A model generated the notes under the pieces. It saw only the letters and a list, made by a program, of their open reading frames with translations. It made no database searches and was not told the DNA's origin. Shown one piece after another: positions 1-12,572 of a stretch of DNA of 64,000 nucleotides (within the stretch, counting starts at the first letter, position 1; each line of letters begins with the position of its first letter). The stretch comes from Argopecten irradians (Eukaryota > Mollusca > Bivalvia > Pectinida > Pectinidae), in the NCBI RefSeq assembly GCF_041381155.1, contig NC_091136.1, positions 46,552,284 through 46,616,283 on the forward strand, written 5' to 3'. The translations under genes and the position numbers were made by a program.

Positions 1-543
1 TCAGTTAAACAACTCAGTTTGCCTCACTATGAGTTAAACAAACTGATGAAATAAACTTTAATATACATAAAATAAACAATAAAGAAAGATATTATGTTTC
101 TAGATCTCTTACTTTTCAACGGCGCTCTATCTTAGGTAACTAAGTAACAGGTTTCTATACTCATGTTCCAATGCAAGATTTAGTATCATATAATACATTA
201 TACTATGTTTTCCCTGTGCAATGGATCACTACCTTCATCACGAAACAGTCATACATACATTGGTCCATATTGACATTGTCTAGTCACATGCAATTAACCA
301 ATTACTGAACACAATGTTTGTTTTAATTGACAGAGGAGACAGCAAAGAAAAGATTACGTCTTTATAGAAGCAATTTTAGCACGTTTTGTCATTAAAACAA
401 CCTACGCCAGTGACAGCTCTATGACACCATTGATCGATTTGCTAGATTAGTTTAATGTCCTTCTGATCATGATATGTTATGCAGTTATGTATCGCAACAG
501 GCCAACAACCATGTGTACTATATAATTCAATCGTGATTTTCTT
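1..543. other. No gene seen
   Basis: AT-rich sequence downstream of the CENP-C-like gene's stop codon. I see no coding potential, tandem repeat or recognisable element. It may hold the 3' UTR of that gene, but I could not place a polyadenylation signal with confidence. Confidence 0.5.
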
Positions 544-3500
544 TTACACTACCACCGGTTTCCAGTCTGCAGGTTCAAGGGAATGCTGAGGAGTAAGTAA
601 TCGCTCTGCCGGCTTCTCCTCGGGTTTATCTGCCTCCTTGTGGTCGGCATCATTGGTATTCTGTTCTTGGTCAATTTTCTGGTTCGGTTCGAGATCCCTC
701 GGGCGTGGTGTATTTTCCACAACATTATCCTTGAGTGCGTCCCCGACTGTTGGTCGCTGTAAAGATTCGTCTTTTTGTCTAGGTGTGTCCGTAACGAACG
801 TGCCTTCACGCGCGGTCACTTGACCCATTTTGCTCTCTCTTTCTTTCCGTTCCATTATCTCCTTATCCGATGCTTCTTTCTCGGGAGGTACTTCTTTGAC
901 TACTGTGTAACTAAACTTTGCCTCCTCATTCCGCAGATTCTTTATACTGTACGTATTACCTAAAATGTATTTTTTGGATAGAACAATGCTAAATAAATGC
1001 TTCGTTAAAACGGAATAAGTTCCTTTAAAACTAGTTTCATTGCAAGAGTAAAATGTTTATGATTTCCTATTTTCGTCTTTGAAATTTTAATCACTTTATT
1101 GAGTGAAGTCAGTCGTGATAAAGCGTCAATTTGATAATAATGATATTCATAGCTAACAATGCAAGTAATAAAATGTTGAATTGAGATAATACAAAAAACA
1201 ATTTGATGTTATTCACGAGATAATATAAACCAGTATGTCAATCATTTGCAGATTAAAATATATTTGAATGTTTTGTTATCTACCTTATCAAGAGTATGCA
1301 TATTGCCAGTTAAATGTTGATTTACCTCTAGGGACAAAGAAGAAATCCCCGGATACAATAACGGAAGTGCTTTCGTGGATAGTCAGTGATACCCGTCCGT
1401 ACCACAACTGGAAAATCTTTATAAAAGGAAAATAGGTGATGTTTTTACTATACTCTTTGTGATATCGATAATTAATTATTTTTATACTTATACTACTGGT
1501 AGATGAGCATACTCCACCAGGTAAACCTGAGTTAGTGTGGATATGATTAGTATACTAAGGTGTCGTTTCATATTAAGGAGTTATCAGCCCCTGATGAGTC
1601 TTTGACTGTTGTAGCATAAGTATGTATGCGGACATTTCGCACACAAAACGGTATTTATTTCCTTAAACATGTTATAACACTCAATAACAATCCAAAAGAG
1701 CATAAACTGAAGTCAAATACAGAAAAGTAACACGTAACTGGCATTTCCTTTGTGATGCTTGCAGGGATTGATGTTTTAACCGGAAGATGCCTTTGCTGTA
1801 AGGGTGATTACAAGGTCATTCAGATTTACAGGCTGAGTTAAGTGTACTTACCAGGTCACCCCTAGTAACGAGTTGTGTAGGTTTCATTTCCATAGGTCTT
1901 AGTAGTAAAACGCCGCTCCCAAATCTTTTCTGGATTAAGCACCGTGACAATACATAGGGATCCGTAGGTTTGGGCTCAGCCCCTGACGGTCCCACGAATA
2001 CAGAGTCTTCCCTTCCTGCTATGCATTCTGTAAGATGATAAAATATGTTAAGGATGATGCAGTGAATACCAGATTGTTTTCTATAACAAAGTTTACCATG
2101 TGTAAGTTAAATGAACGGTAACCATCTTGACAGATAAGAACGCGATTTTATCATATTTTGTCCAGAACTTAAGTAAGATTCGAAACCATAGATTCGGGGC
2201 TCCCCAATTAGCCAGCTATGTTGTTATTATTTGTGTATCTAGTCTTTCATTATTTCCATTTATATAATTGAAATATTTAATAGTATTGTGAAAACTAAAC
2301 ATTTTTCGGTGAAAAGTAAAATCATTATATTGATGTAAACAAATCTTTGGTTATTGATCTTCCCATTAGTACATTTCTATCTCTTACATTATTTATCCTT
2401 TTTTAATTATGGAATTCTTCAATTTACAAAATGTAGTTCCTGTGATTACTAGTTTTGTTTGATTTTATTATGCCTAAAATCCAACCCAGGTCATTTAAGG
2501 ATGGTGTGCCGTACGTACAATGTAGTGAGTGTATGAATGGCCGTACGATATTCAGTTTGTCTCTTTGTCATAGTGGAACTCATGCCTTTATATAGTGCTA
2601 TCGCCCTAAATCATGTCGCCACAGACACCGAACAAAACCTCCATCAAGTCACATTACAAGTACAGAGGGCAAACCAGTTGCCCCACTACCTTTATGCTGA
2701 GCCCTAAGCAGGAGCAGAAACTACCAGTTTTATATTGTATTAGTACATCACATGATAATTACTAGGAATGCGATTGGATAACAGCCATGGTCTATTTTTT
2801 GATAGTTCCCTGTCCTTCTTGACTACGGGAGACTTTACCTGACCACGGGAATTATACCAAAATATATTCCCCCGGGAATGAGCACGCGAACAAATACGTC
2901 ATAATGAACAGTTCTCCTATAGCATGTCTGGTGAGGTAGAGTGCCCTCGTCTTCGACTCGTGGACTATACCTTGCCAGACAACACCAGACAACATAATAT
3001 AGGAGAACAGTTCCCCCGGAAAGGGTCATAATAGAATATGTGTATCGGTCAGGGAACATAATCCAAAGTCTTACCGCATATGGATGAACGTTCAACTCGA
3101 AGCAAGCAAGAAGGCGGTGTCAAGGGAAGAAGAACTTAATTCAGAAAGAAGAGAAAATATGATATATACGATATTATACAATGCAGGTACTATTCTAACT
3201 TCAGGATCATCTGAGCACTAAGACCATTAAAGAACTCTTAAATGACAAAACTGCTGTGTGTTGAGGCAAGTGTTTAAGGTGCAAATATCTTGCATCCTTT
3301 ATACAATCAGCCATGTTTAAATGAATCTTAAAAATATACCTAGTCAAGAAACCAGAATCATTTTGCTTAGCCTAGAACTGTTTTAAGTAGAGACCATTCC
3401 AAAAATCGCAAGTCTTTAGCCAAGGACAGTCTTAAATTTGGTCAAAATCGTAAGTCTTAAGCCTAGAGAATAGTCCTTAAATTTGGTCAAAATCGTAAGT

Positions 3501-6339
3501 CTTAATAATATACAGTCTTAAATTTTGTCAAAATCGTAAGTCTTCAGCTTAAAACAGTCTTAATTTGGTCAAAACTTACCGATTTCAAAAATAGTTTATC
3601 TGTTTTGATACAAACCCTTAACTTAGAGATTGCTCATTGTTCCTGGAACATGTTATGTTGTGCCATCGTGAAGAATGGATAATGAAACTTTTACTGTTGA
3701 AAATCTCTTTGCGTTACGCGATGATTTAACAGAAAATAATCAAAAATCGTTATGAAGCATACATTGTTTCTAAAACAGCCCAGCCACAAATTGACAGACA
3801 CATTGTCTTCCTTAAAAACCGAGATAGTTTTATCAGTGTTCCGGTAGAACTAACATTGTTTCCAATAACACACATTCAAATACTTTTAAAAATGAAATTA
3901 CCGTAATACAATTGGACTGTTTTAATTTTACGCTGCAAGATAAAATCAAAGCGATGTTTGGCTCCGTAATAAAAGATCAATAAGTGGAGGTGTCACTAAC
4001 AACGTGACATTGGATCCATCCTATTGTATTCTATAGCCACTGAAACTAATATTTGATTCTCTAATAGGTTTCTATTTAAACTGTTAAGCGAAAATGTCAC
4101 ACAATTTCAAATAAAAAACATTTACTAATATTAGCATATTTTTATATATCTGGCATAGTTGACATATACTAAGAACACTATCTAGAAACAGGCATCTGTT
4201 ACGATAAGTCAAATAGGAAACACATTAATATAGGACTGTTTACGTGGTGGTAAATCGGTGTATTTATTGTGACTACAACGGACCAATGCTGTCTAACTTC
4301 TATACACTTATTGTTCTACAACACATTAGTTGTAGATGTCCATGTGGTGATTGCTCCTCTAAGTATATTGATTATGTTCGAGACCATCAATAGACGAGTA
4401 ATTGGCTCGGTTTGGTAACAATTGCCTCCCCACATTCTTTTGTCAAAGTTCATTGCATTATGGCATCACCTTTGACAATATTAGGTCCAAAGTTTTCAAT
4501 TTCTATTATTTCGACTGGTGTTCATATGCCAATAATTTATCATAAAAGGTTTTACCACGATTGACTTTTTCGTAACAAGTCCTTGCTTTTTATTCAATTA
4601 ATCATCCTAGTAGAAAAAGCAGGAGGATATAATGTGCAATAGAAAGTTCTAATGAAAAATATATATATATGTATATATATTTATCATTATTATCCCCCCC
4701 CCCCCCCCCTAATTTCTTACTTGTAGTAACGGTTTCTTTTGAATCCGGATCTTTAACGAGGACCTGGTTCCTGTCGGTCGGGTCGTAAGACATGGGAACT
4801 TCATTCGGGGTGGTTATATCCAATGGCGGGTCCTCGCCCACAGACTCCAAATTGTCCGCCTCGTTCTGGGCTTCATTCTCGGCGATACTCATAGCCACCA
4901 GATGTTCCGAGGGAAAGAGAGTGTCGACAAAGACGCCATTCTCCTTAATTATAGAGGAAGGAGATTGTAGGTTTATCTTGCTGCTGCTTCGCTTTTTTTC
5001 TGAATTTGGGACTTTGTACGCTGTGTCTTGGTAGGGCGAATCGTAATTCTGTTCGGACGCCGCAATACTTATCGCAGCGCTAGCTCGTCTACCTGTTGTT
5101 TCAAACAAATGGATAATATTTGAATGATGAACGTTATCAAAATCATTCTCCAAAATAGTCTTACAGACTCAAAAACTTTCAATCATCATTGCTTGAGTGA
5201 CAGGAGTACTACCAAGTAAAATATAAATAACATGGTTAAACTGATAAATGACTGCTTGATACTACCTAAACATTTGAACTTGACACCATTACCACTTTAT
5301 GACAGACGTAGCATACTGAAAGACAAATCAACAACATCAGGTTTTGAATCGTCGAGTTGTGCGTGTTGATAAAGGCTTTTTAGGTTCTTCTGGATTGGTC
5401 GATATAATTGAGGACGCCTACTCGCCTGAAACCCAATGTTGACATCTTTCTCTATATTATAGTTATTGTGCTTTTAACTAGGTGCCCTGGTTGAATATTT
5501 TAAGGTAGATATGGTTTGGGTATGATACTGGCTTTAAATGTTTAGTATGACTGTGTAAGAAATCAATCATAATCTGTCGTGTGTTACCATAATATCGATC
5601 TGAATATATATATATATTCTACTCTTTACAGTTATATATGGGGATCAATAATTCCTGTTAACTAAATAATCGACTTAATTAATAAGAATTGATAACATTC
5701 CACCTTAAACACTATAGCTTTTGTCCGATTGATATTAATGTTCACGAGTAATAGCTCGATCTTATGTGAACAGAAAATGTTACAACGCACTTATCAAGAT
5801 GTAATTAACTTTAGAGTAACGTCATTGTAAGTTCCAGTAATGTAGCTCAAAAGACCTTTAGACAGATAATGGTGTCGTCTTTAGGCCTAAAGGTATAGTA
5901 GGCCGGATTCGTTTATTTGTTCTATGACATTGTTGGTCTGTTAAATAAATCTGCATATCATCATTATAATACTTTGTCATCATCGCGATTCATAGCGTAT
6001 TAAAGTCTACAGTTGTGCGTGTAGAAATGTGGTGAAGGGACTGTAAAACCCTGTAAACGCCATATAACAATGTTGTTGTTAGGTCAGCCATTTTGTTTTA
6101 TTGATTATAAACAATAATTATCAATAGCTGCCTCAGTCCGGTCATTTTCCTCGATAAATTTATAATCAATCTGTTCAACGCTAAATCCAAAAAAGACATT
6201 TCTAAAAGTTCTTATTGTCTGAAAGTTTGAGATAGTTTAAATGTAAGATAATTACAATACCGTTATACTGTGGTCTACTTACGTTTTTCTTTCCGTTTTG
6301 GTGTTCGTTTCTTTTTGTCTTCTGTTGAGTCTTTCATGG
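544..6339 (-). CDS. CENP-C/Mif2-type cupin protein, five coding exons
   Basis: Exons read right to left: about 6339-6285 (start), 5092-4721, 2027-1852, 1407-1326, 959-544 (stop). All junctions are GT-AG and the phases join (1,1,0,1) to give 366 residues. The ATG follows an in-frame TGA with no earlier ATG between. Residues 1-22 are strongly basic (KKKRTPKRKEKRRR), a probable nuclear signal. Residues about 23-140 are Ser/Glu-rich and end near VLVKDPDSKE, which resembles the stretch before the CENP-C cupin. Residues about 165-250 form the cupin: LTIHES, SGDFFFVPRGN and YSIKNLRNEE match the C-terminal homodimerisation fold of CENP-C as I remember it. In CENP-C this fold dimerises at the inner kinetochore. 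Two features are odd: residues 252-366 form a long charged tail, whereas CENP-C normally ends with the cupin, and I find no CENP-C motif (R-x-S-x-R-x-x-x-x-P-x-x-[YF]-W). It may be a CENP-C paralogue rather than CENP-C itself. The exon model is firm; the function is inferred from the fold. Confidence 0.8.
2465..2730 (-). repeat. SINE copy (3' part) in intron 2 of the CENP-C-like gene
   Basis: Read on the minus strand, it begins with GGTAGTTTCTGCTCCTGC, continues through GGTGTCTGTGGCGACATG and GATAGCACTATATAAAGGC, and ends with CCTTAAATGACCTGGG. The same blocks recur at 43809-43960 (5' half) and flanking the 22-bp array at 57866-58960 (3' half), so this is an interspersed family. The order of blocks and the tRNA-like head in the 43.8-kb copy fit a bivalve tRNA-derived SINE that I recognise from memory. 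The copy lies antisense to the + strand and in the same orientation as the host gene. Confidence 0.6.
3388..3580. repeat. Short tandem array, about 43-bp unit, 4-5 copies
   Basis: The block TTTGGTCAAAATCGTAAGTC recurs at roughly 42-45 bp spacing, separated by variable spacers. It lies in intron 2 of the CENP-C-like gene. The copies differ by several substitutions and small indels, so the array is not recent. No coding role is suggested. Confidence 0.65.
4655..4709. repeat. AT dinucleotide tract followed by poly-C run
   Basis: A short (AT)n/(TATATG) tract is followed by about 16 consecutive C. It sits just inside the intron, 7 bp past the donor of exon 2 (4721) of the CENP-C-like gene. On the transcript strand this is a G-run right after the donor, which could affect splicing. 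Poly-C length is prone to assembly error. Confidence 0.7.
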
Positions 6340-6341
6340 CG

Positions 6342-9001
6342 ATGAACTTTTGTTGCACTTTATAACAAAGTGTCACATCAAATCCAAATTCATCAGCTCA
6401 TCTTCACCTCAAATCCAATTTATTTAGACACAAACATAGTGTTTGCGTTCTAGCACAGGCCTTCCGAAAATAATCCTCTGTTCGAGTCACATATGTGACA
6501 ATGGAATTAAACTCTCAAATATTGTTCGATACAATGCATTTAAAAAGAGTATTTGAATACAAATTTAAAGTTTCCATTGTTTAAAACCCCATACTTTAAT
6601 ATCATGTACTTATAAACTACATATTCACAATCCTGAGGATTACCAAAGTAAAACTACCCGCACTAATCCATGGCCTGACGTATTAGTGGTCCTATACATT
6701 CGACTTCCTAAATCCCAATTCCAGTCTTAGCTTGACACATGGAGTGCCCGGACGGTGGTTAGCCGTGAGAGCTGGGAGTACTTATAAAGGTTATAAATAG
6801 TGGTAAACGTTATATGTGAAATCAACAATATTCTTCATTATTATCCTTCATTCAATTTAATAAAAGATACTAAAATGAAGCAACGTTCTTTTTATTATTG
6901 TCTATGTCAATATGTCAAAGGATGTTACATGTATGTTTCAACTAATAATTGCTTTATGATTATAGAAATAGCCTTGTAGACATTAAGAAAAATACTAACT
7001 GAAAACAGGCATATAAATGTTAGGTTCCCGATTGATGAAGAAGTGGCGATAAAGATATAGGTACATTAAGTTGAGTATCAAAAGATTTATGTGTTCAAAT
7101 AACAATTAGAGGGATATTTAGAATATCAGTCAGTTTAGAATACATATGGAAATATATATTATTTTCTCTCATAACTACGGGAGTAATGATGTTTTATCTC
7201 ATGCATTACACTCATGTAAACTGAGGCTGTGTGACTACCCATTCAATACAAACTCGCGACGTCACGGCGTCAACAAATGGTTGTTTGCTCAGTAAAATTT
7301 GATCATCCATTTCAAAACAAAGGCTAGTATTGTTGTAAAAGACGCAAATGATGATATTTACGTTTAAAATATTGGTTGGATACTAGTAATTGATTTGCAG
7401 TCGCCGCTCGCGTTTTTTGTTGTTGTTGTTGTGGGGTTTTTTTTCACTTAAACCAAAAAAATCAAATGGCGCAATATCTGCAAAATACTAATACATTTGT
7501 ACAGAAAAGATAAGGATAGTCTACCTTAGGGATTACGAAATGTTGTAAAACCCTCGGTAAGTCTTAGGTAAGTCTCGGGTAAAACCATCCATTGACACTC
7601 AATGTATCATCGAGAAGGGAACAACACATGTAACTTGTTCCGCCATTATGTAAAACACAATGTTTGTTGTTGGTTTGCTTTGTTTGTTTGTTTATTATTG
7701 GATTTTTTTTACACATTTTTTAATTTTCCGTATATAAAACAATTGTTCCTTTAAGATCTAGGAACTCCGTAGTGAAAGCACTATTATTCAGGCGTTTTTT
7801 CAGCAACTACAATTGCAATGAAATGAACATTATGTATGAAAATCTTATGGTGTGGCAAGAATTTTCCTAGAGTAAGCTTGGATAACGACGTTATCATGAA
7901 CGTTGTTTCTTTTTAGATTTTAGTTTCACGCTGATATTTTTGTCCGACTATCAATGTAATTACTTAAACCATCAATTTAGACGTAACACGTACCCCTTTA
8001 CAATTACCAATACATGTTGTTAGATAACACATTTGATTCTGATAAATGGTGTTATAATGTTACAAGTTATGTGTTCTGTCAATCAGTAAATGTATCGGTA
8101 GCGAAATATGTCAATACCAGAAAATGCCATCACCCTATAACGGGATCTAGCAATCCTTTGATCTTCTTGTCATCACCAGGAAACAACTATATTGGTTAAT
8201 ATTGTCGTCATTTCCGGTCACAGAAGACAACTCTATTTCTAAATATATGAACCACTTTCCAAACTCAATTCTTTGAGCTATTCGCATCGTGTTTGATATG
8301 AACTCCCGCTTGGTTAAGCCATTTGTAGTCAATCAATCACCAGGCTTTGGATTAAATGGGTGATGATGCACATATTCATTAAAGACCGATGCATCATGTT
8401 AAATATCGCGCTTATTTTAAAAGTGAAACAGTTATGTAATTTATCATTCTTTAGGTATTTTTCACTAACCGCCTGCATGCACCAATAAACCATAATAAGT
8501 AGTGCCGGCGCAAATAAGGATCTACGTTACGACTACACCAATAGCTTAATGATCATTTTTCTTAACCCTTGGGAAGATTACGAAATCAACAGGTAAAACT
8601 GTATTAACTAAGAATTAACTGGGATAAACACTGAGAATATCACATTATTGAATTGGCCGCCAAAATCACGATCGTAATAGATAAACATATTATTACAACT
8701 ATTGAGTTGAAAAAATAGAGAACTGTTTCGACATATTGGTAGGAAAATGACATATCAAATTATTATCAATGGAAAGGAATCGAATGCCCATAAACTCAAA
8801 ACCAGAAAGTAATTAAGCACTTCATGAAGTAATTCGGATAACCACTGTATTCACTTTGGGTAAATTTTATTTTAAAATCCTTACCGATGTTGTTTCGTAA
8901 TTGTTTTCTGACGTGATGGAAAGAGAAAGGATGAAAAGTTAACATTCAGTCGATCTCCCGCACTCTTTATTCCTAGCAGAATTTAGTTAAAATCTCTGAT
9001 G
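6342..9001. other. No gene; one dispersed repeat recognised
   Basis: Upstream flank of the CENP-C-like gene. Apart from the repeat at about 7150-7420 and a (TTG)n stretch near 7417, I see only AT-rich sequence with short chance reading frames. No promoter element could be supported. Confidence 0.5.
7150..7420 (+). repeat. Dispersed MITE-like repeat, relative of 26241-26576
   Basis: It shares ordered blocks with the element at 26241-26576: TCTCATAACTACGGGAGTAA-like start, CTGAGGCTGTGTGACTACCC, CGACGTCACGGCGTCAACAAA, TGTAAAAGACGCAAA and TTGATTTGCAGTCG. The left end resembles the TTTTCTTTCATACC terminus of the other copy, but I could not find a matching right terminus. It is non-coding. Confidence 0.5.
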
Positions 9002-9150
9002 TACTGTAAACCAACTACTTTACGTTTTGATGTCGATTTTATTTCAAGAGTTACATTATAATCGTTTTACTGTACTTTCGAAGCGATTTATTTTCGAACT
9101 TTATTTTACACAAACGTTAATCGCAGTCGAAAATAAGTTGGATTACAGTA
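9002..9150. mobile_element. MITE, TACTGTAAACCAACT family, copy 1
   Basis: It begins with TACTGTAAACCAACT and ends with AGTTGGATTACAGTA, an imperfect 15-bp terminal inverted repeat enclosing about 150 bp without coding potential. Two more elements with the same termini lie at 21755-21942 and 34915-35121. The right end runs directly into the 16-bp minisatellite, whose unit contains the last bases of this MITE. Confidence 0.65.
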
Positions 9151-9400
9151 ATTAGGAGTTACAGTAGTTAGGGGTAACAGTAGTAAGGGATTACAGTAAT
9201 TAGGAGTTACAGTAGTTAGGGGTAACAGTAGTTAGGGATTACAGTAATTAGGAGTTACAGTAGTTAGGGGTAACAGTAGTTAGGGATTACAGTAATTAGG
9301 AGTTACAGTAGTTAGGGGTAACAGTAGTTAGGGATTACAGTAATTAGGAGTTACAGTAGTTAGGGGTAACAGTAGTTAGGGATTGCAGTTATTAGAGTTA
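9151..9400. repeat. 16-bp minisatellite, left block
   Basis: About 15 head-to-tail copies of a 16-bp unit close to TTACAGTAGTTAGGGA. The variants (attaggag, gttagggg, gttaggga) repeat in threes, giving a higher-order period near 48 bp. The same unit resumes after the LINE fragment at about 10052. Confidence 0.9.
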
Positions 9401-10050
9401 CATTTCATTTCAGAATATTTTATTGTCAGATGTTACAGACAATCGGAATTGGGCAACTGGCAACATGCCTATACACGCCCTCTCCTTATATATTAACAGT
9501 AGATACAAATTAATATTGATATATATACATAAATAATCTTAATTGCTATATTTATTTAATGATGATGATATCCTAAAACATCAAGCTAGATATTGATAAA
9601 CATCATATACAAAATATCTAATAGTTCATATCATTACAAATAGAAAAAAATGATTTTACAAGATATTCAACGAATTCAACGAAATCTATTCAACAAAATC
9701 AGCGAAAGCACCGAACTTTATCTAATATAGCTTTATTAATGTTAATATCGTGTCTTTCAGAGCCTTGCAAAAATGTTTGTGTTGTCAGTGGTATATCATT
9801 GTCAAGTTCCAAGATAGAGTTAAAAAGGAGCCGTCTAGGGTTGACGTATAAAGGATAGTATAGGAAATAGTGTTCACAATCTTCGTTTTGAAATCCACAC
9901 AGTCAGGCTGGACTGTCACTGAGATGAGAATTAAAGAGATCCGTATTAAGGTTACTAGCAAAATTTCTCAACTGAGATAATAAAGTATTTGACATACGAT
10001 CACCATTATATTTGAATATATCGGAACATTGAGCTCTATTATCAAAGATA
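9401..10050 (-). mobile_element. 5'-truncated LINE (ORF2 C-terminus and 3' end)
   Basis: On the minus strand from about 9990 the reading frame gives a typical LINE ORF2 C-terminus: QLRNFASNLNTDLFNSHLSD, a zinc-knuckle-like CGFQNEDCEHYF, then PLYVNPRRLLF, ending at a stop near 9696. One stop lies in the knuckle at the position of an expected Cys (TGA for TGT/TGC), so the copy is dead. The 3' end near 9405 reads CAATAAAATATTCTGAAATG, like the tail at 22226. No reverse transcriptase core is present because the 5' part is missing. The fragment splits a 16-bp minisatellite, which points to insertion into the array or array growth on both sides. The clade is probably Jockey/CR1-like, which I cannot confirm. 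Confidence 0.65.
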
Positions 10051-10684
10051 TATGTATTTACTGTAGTTAGGGATAACAGCAGTTAGGGATTACAATAGTT
10101 ATGGGTTACAGTAGTTAGAGTTACAGTAGTAAGGGGTTACAGTAGTAAGGGATTATAGTGGTAAGGAGTTACAGTAATTAGGGGTAACAGTAGTTAGGGA
10201 TTACAGTAGTTAGGGGTTACAGTAGTTAGGGATTACAGTAGTTAAGGGTTACAGTAGTTAGGGTTACAGTAGTTAGGGATTACAGTAGTAAGAGTTACAG
10301 TAGTTAGGGATTACAGTAGTTAGAGTTACAGTAGTTAGGGATTACAGTAGTTAGTGTTACAGTAGTTAGGGTTACAGTAGTTAGGGGTTACAGTAGTTAG
10401 AGTTACAGTAGTTAGGGATTACAGTAGTTAGAGTTACAGTAGTAAGGGGTTACAGTAGTTAGGGATTACAGTAGTAAGAGTTACAGTAGTTAGGGATTAC
10501 GGTAGTTAGGGATTACAGTAGCTAGGGATTACAGTAGTAAGGGGTTACAGTAGTTAGGGATTACAGTAGTAAGAGTTACAGTAGTTAGGGATTACGGTAG
10601 TTAGAGTTACAGTAGTTAGGGATTTTAGTAGTTAGGGGTTACAGTAGTTAGAGTTACAGTAGTTAAGGGTTACAGTAGTAAGGG
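10051..10684. repeat. 16-bp minisatellite, right block
   Basis: About 40 copies of a 15-16-bp unit (TTACAGTAGTTAGGG) with frequent one-base variants (gtaagggg, gttagag). It is the same unit as 9151-9400, with less regular higher-order structure. Confidence 0.9.
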
Positions 10685-10782
10685 TGACAGTATCTATTTC
10701 AAGATCATATTTTGAGTTGGATTACAGTATCTATTTCAAGGTCATTTTTGAGTTGGATTACAGTATCTATTTCAAGGTAAAA
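10685..10782. repeat. 36-bp tandem repeat, 2.7 copies
   Basis: The unit contains CAGTATCTATTTCAAGGTC and GAGTTGGATTACAGTA. The second block is the right terminus of the MITE at 9002-9150, so this small array and the 16-bp array share that origin. Confidence 0.75.
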
Positions 10783-12400
10783 AGAGAGAAATGGCATGGA
10801 AATAAAAAAGGAAGTGGGGTTTTATGTCAATTATTTTCCAATTACTATTTTTAGTATCCGGCCTTCGGCTGCTACTTGCCGAAGGGTAAAATGCGCTCCA
10901 CTGTGCTATATAGTTTAATATTTGTCTACTTTGTCCCGCATTACTGTTCGTATCCTATTAAGTAATCTTGTTCGTTGATAAAGGGGCAGATCGACTCGAA
11001 AATTTGACAATTTTGTTTGTCCACGCGGTTGGAATTACTTCCTTGTCCCATATTTACCATTTGAAGTAATTCGTATCCAACAGATTTACGTTTGATTGGA
11101 TCCCGTGTCATCTAGAAAATCCTGTTGATATTATTTCTTTGACCCTTATGTTTTAGTATCGCATCACTCGACACATCTCTCAAAATATTGTTCTGGTCAG
11201 ATAAGTTCATCTATCATATAATTTGGATGTTATTTAATTCTACTTAATAAATACACTGGTGATACCGGTGGATACTTTCCACTCAAGTCGGCAGCAAGTA
11301 GTTATCAGAATACATCGATATTTACTTACATGCACTCCCAGGCCTACATCATTAGAAGCAGGTTTCTTTAAAACATCCATAATCGTGAGACTCCTGATTA
11401 AAGCCGCTTGTTTGTGACCTTTCTATACCCATTAACAGTATATGTAAAGCTATAAACAAAGTCAGACGGATATTTGTTATGCTTCGTTTGACGTGACAAG
11501 AGTACTACGCGTGGAGCATCAAGCCGCTTCCTGATCAGAGAAAGTTGCAATACAACCGTGTTTCATTCTTTAGCTATAATCAATTCTGAGAATGTGTCCC
11601 CAAACAGAAATTCTATGTCATGTCTTATTTTTATTTGCAGTAAATGTAAGTTATTTTTTCACTTGATTGGTTCAATGTATAATTTATAAAATGGATTATT
11701 TGACCTTTGTAAGCATAATATTTGCTTAAGATTCCGTTGAATACTAAATATGTCGGCGTCCATAAAAGATTCATCGTCATTTAATGTTAAAGTATACAGA
11801 TATAGCCTTAAAAAGTTCCGACATCAAAACAACCTCATCTATTGATTAAACTATATCTTAGTTCATAGAAAGTACATGTATCATTAATTCATACAAATAC
11901 ATCCTACTGGTGATAATTTTCTTTACTATTCCCAATCAACAGGTTTAAATGCATTACCTTATAGCTTGAACGACGTTTGATAAGAGGGAGCTAATGTTTA
12001 AGAAATAATTTTACTTTTGAATATGGTTTACTGATTTATGAACAATATTTCGTTTAAGAATGATTAAGGTTTCCTACTAAATTTTTGTATGTACAGTTTA
12101 AACGTCATCGTCGTCTAAACATTTTGTTGAATCAATAAACATGGCATGTTAGACCAAGAAAGATGTGATTTATGCATCTCTTTTACAGTATTCAAGTGTA
12201 TTGCAAGTTTTATTTTATAATATATTTCCAACCATAGTCATATCGAGGACATCCTAGATTTTCTAGGGGTTATCATTACTTTCGCTTTATGCACCCATAA
12301 ATATGTCGTAGCAAAACAGAAGGTTCAGCGTGCGACAAAAGGGGAGTAAAATGGTTTGGTTCTATGATGTACATCAAACGAATCCGAAAACGGTACACCA
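10783..12400. other. No gene seen
   Basis: AT-rich unique-looking sequence. I checked both strands for splice-bounded open frames and known repeat termini and found none worth reporting. Confidence 0.45.
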
Positions 12401-12572
12401 TGGTTGACTGTGTGACTTTAAGGTAGGACGTCGCTCTCTCTCTGTAGTCTTCAAATGAAGTCTATGAAGACTTTTGTTTGATCAGCGTTTTTCTCTTAAA
12501 CTGCCCCAGTTTTACTATTATATAGGGTGGATATAAAGACAGTGATAGTAACACCTTGAGTATCGAGGATGT
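12401..12572 (+). repeat. Dispersed repeat family R1, copy 1
   Basis: It starts with TGGTTGACTGTGTGACTTTA, contains GGACGTCGCTCTCTCTCTG and ends with CTTGAGTATCGAGGATG. Three other copies share these blocks in the same order: 24994-25174, 57669-57848 and an inverted partial copy at 57531-57610. No terminal inverted repeat was found and it is non-coding, so it may be a SINE or a solo piece of a larger element. Confidence 0.6.

Noticed and set aside
9151-10684. CRISPR-like repeat array
   Set aside because: The units are contiguous 16-bp repeats without unique spacers and the DNA is eukaryotic; it is a minisatellite.
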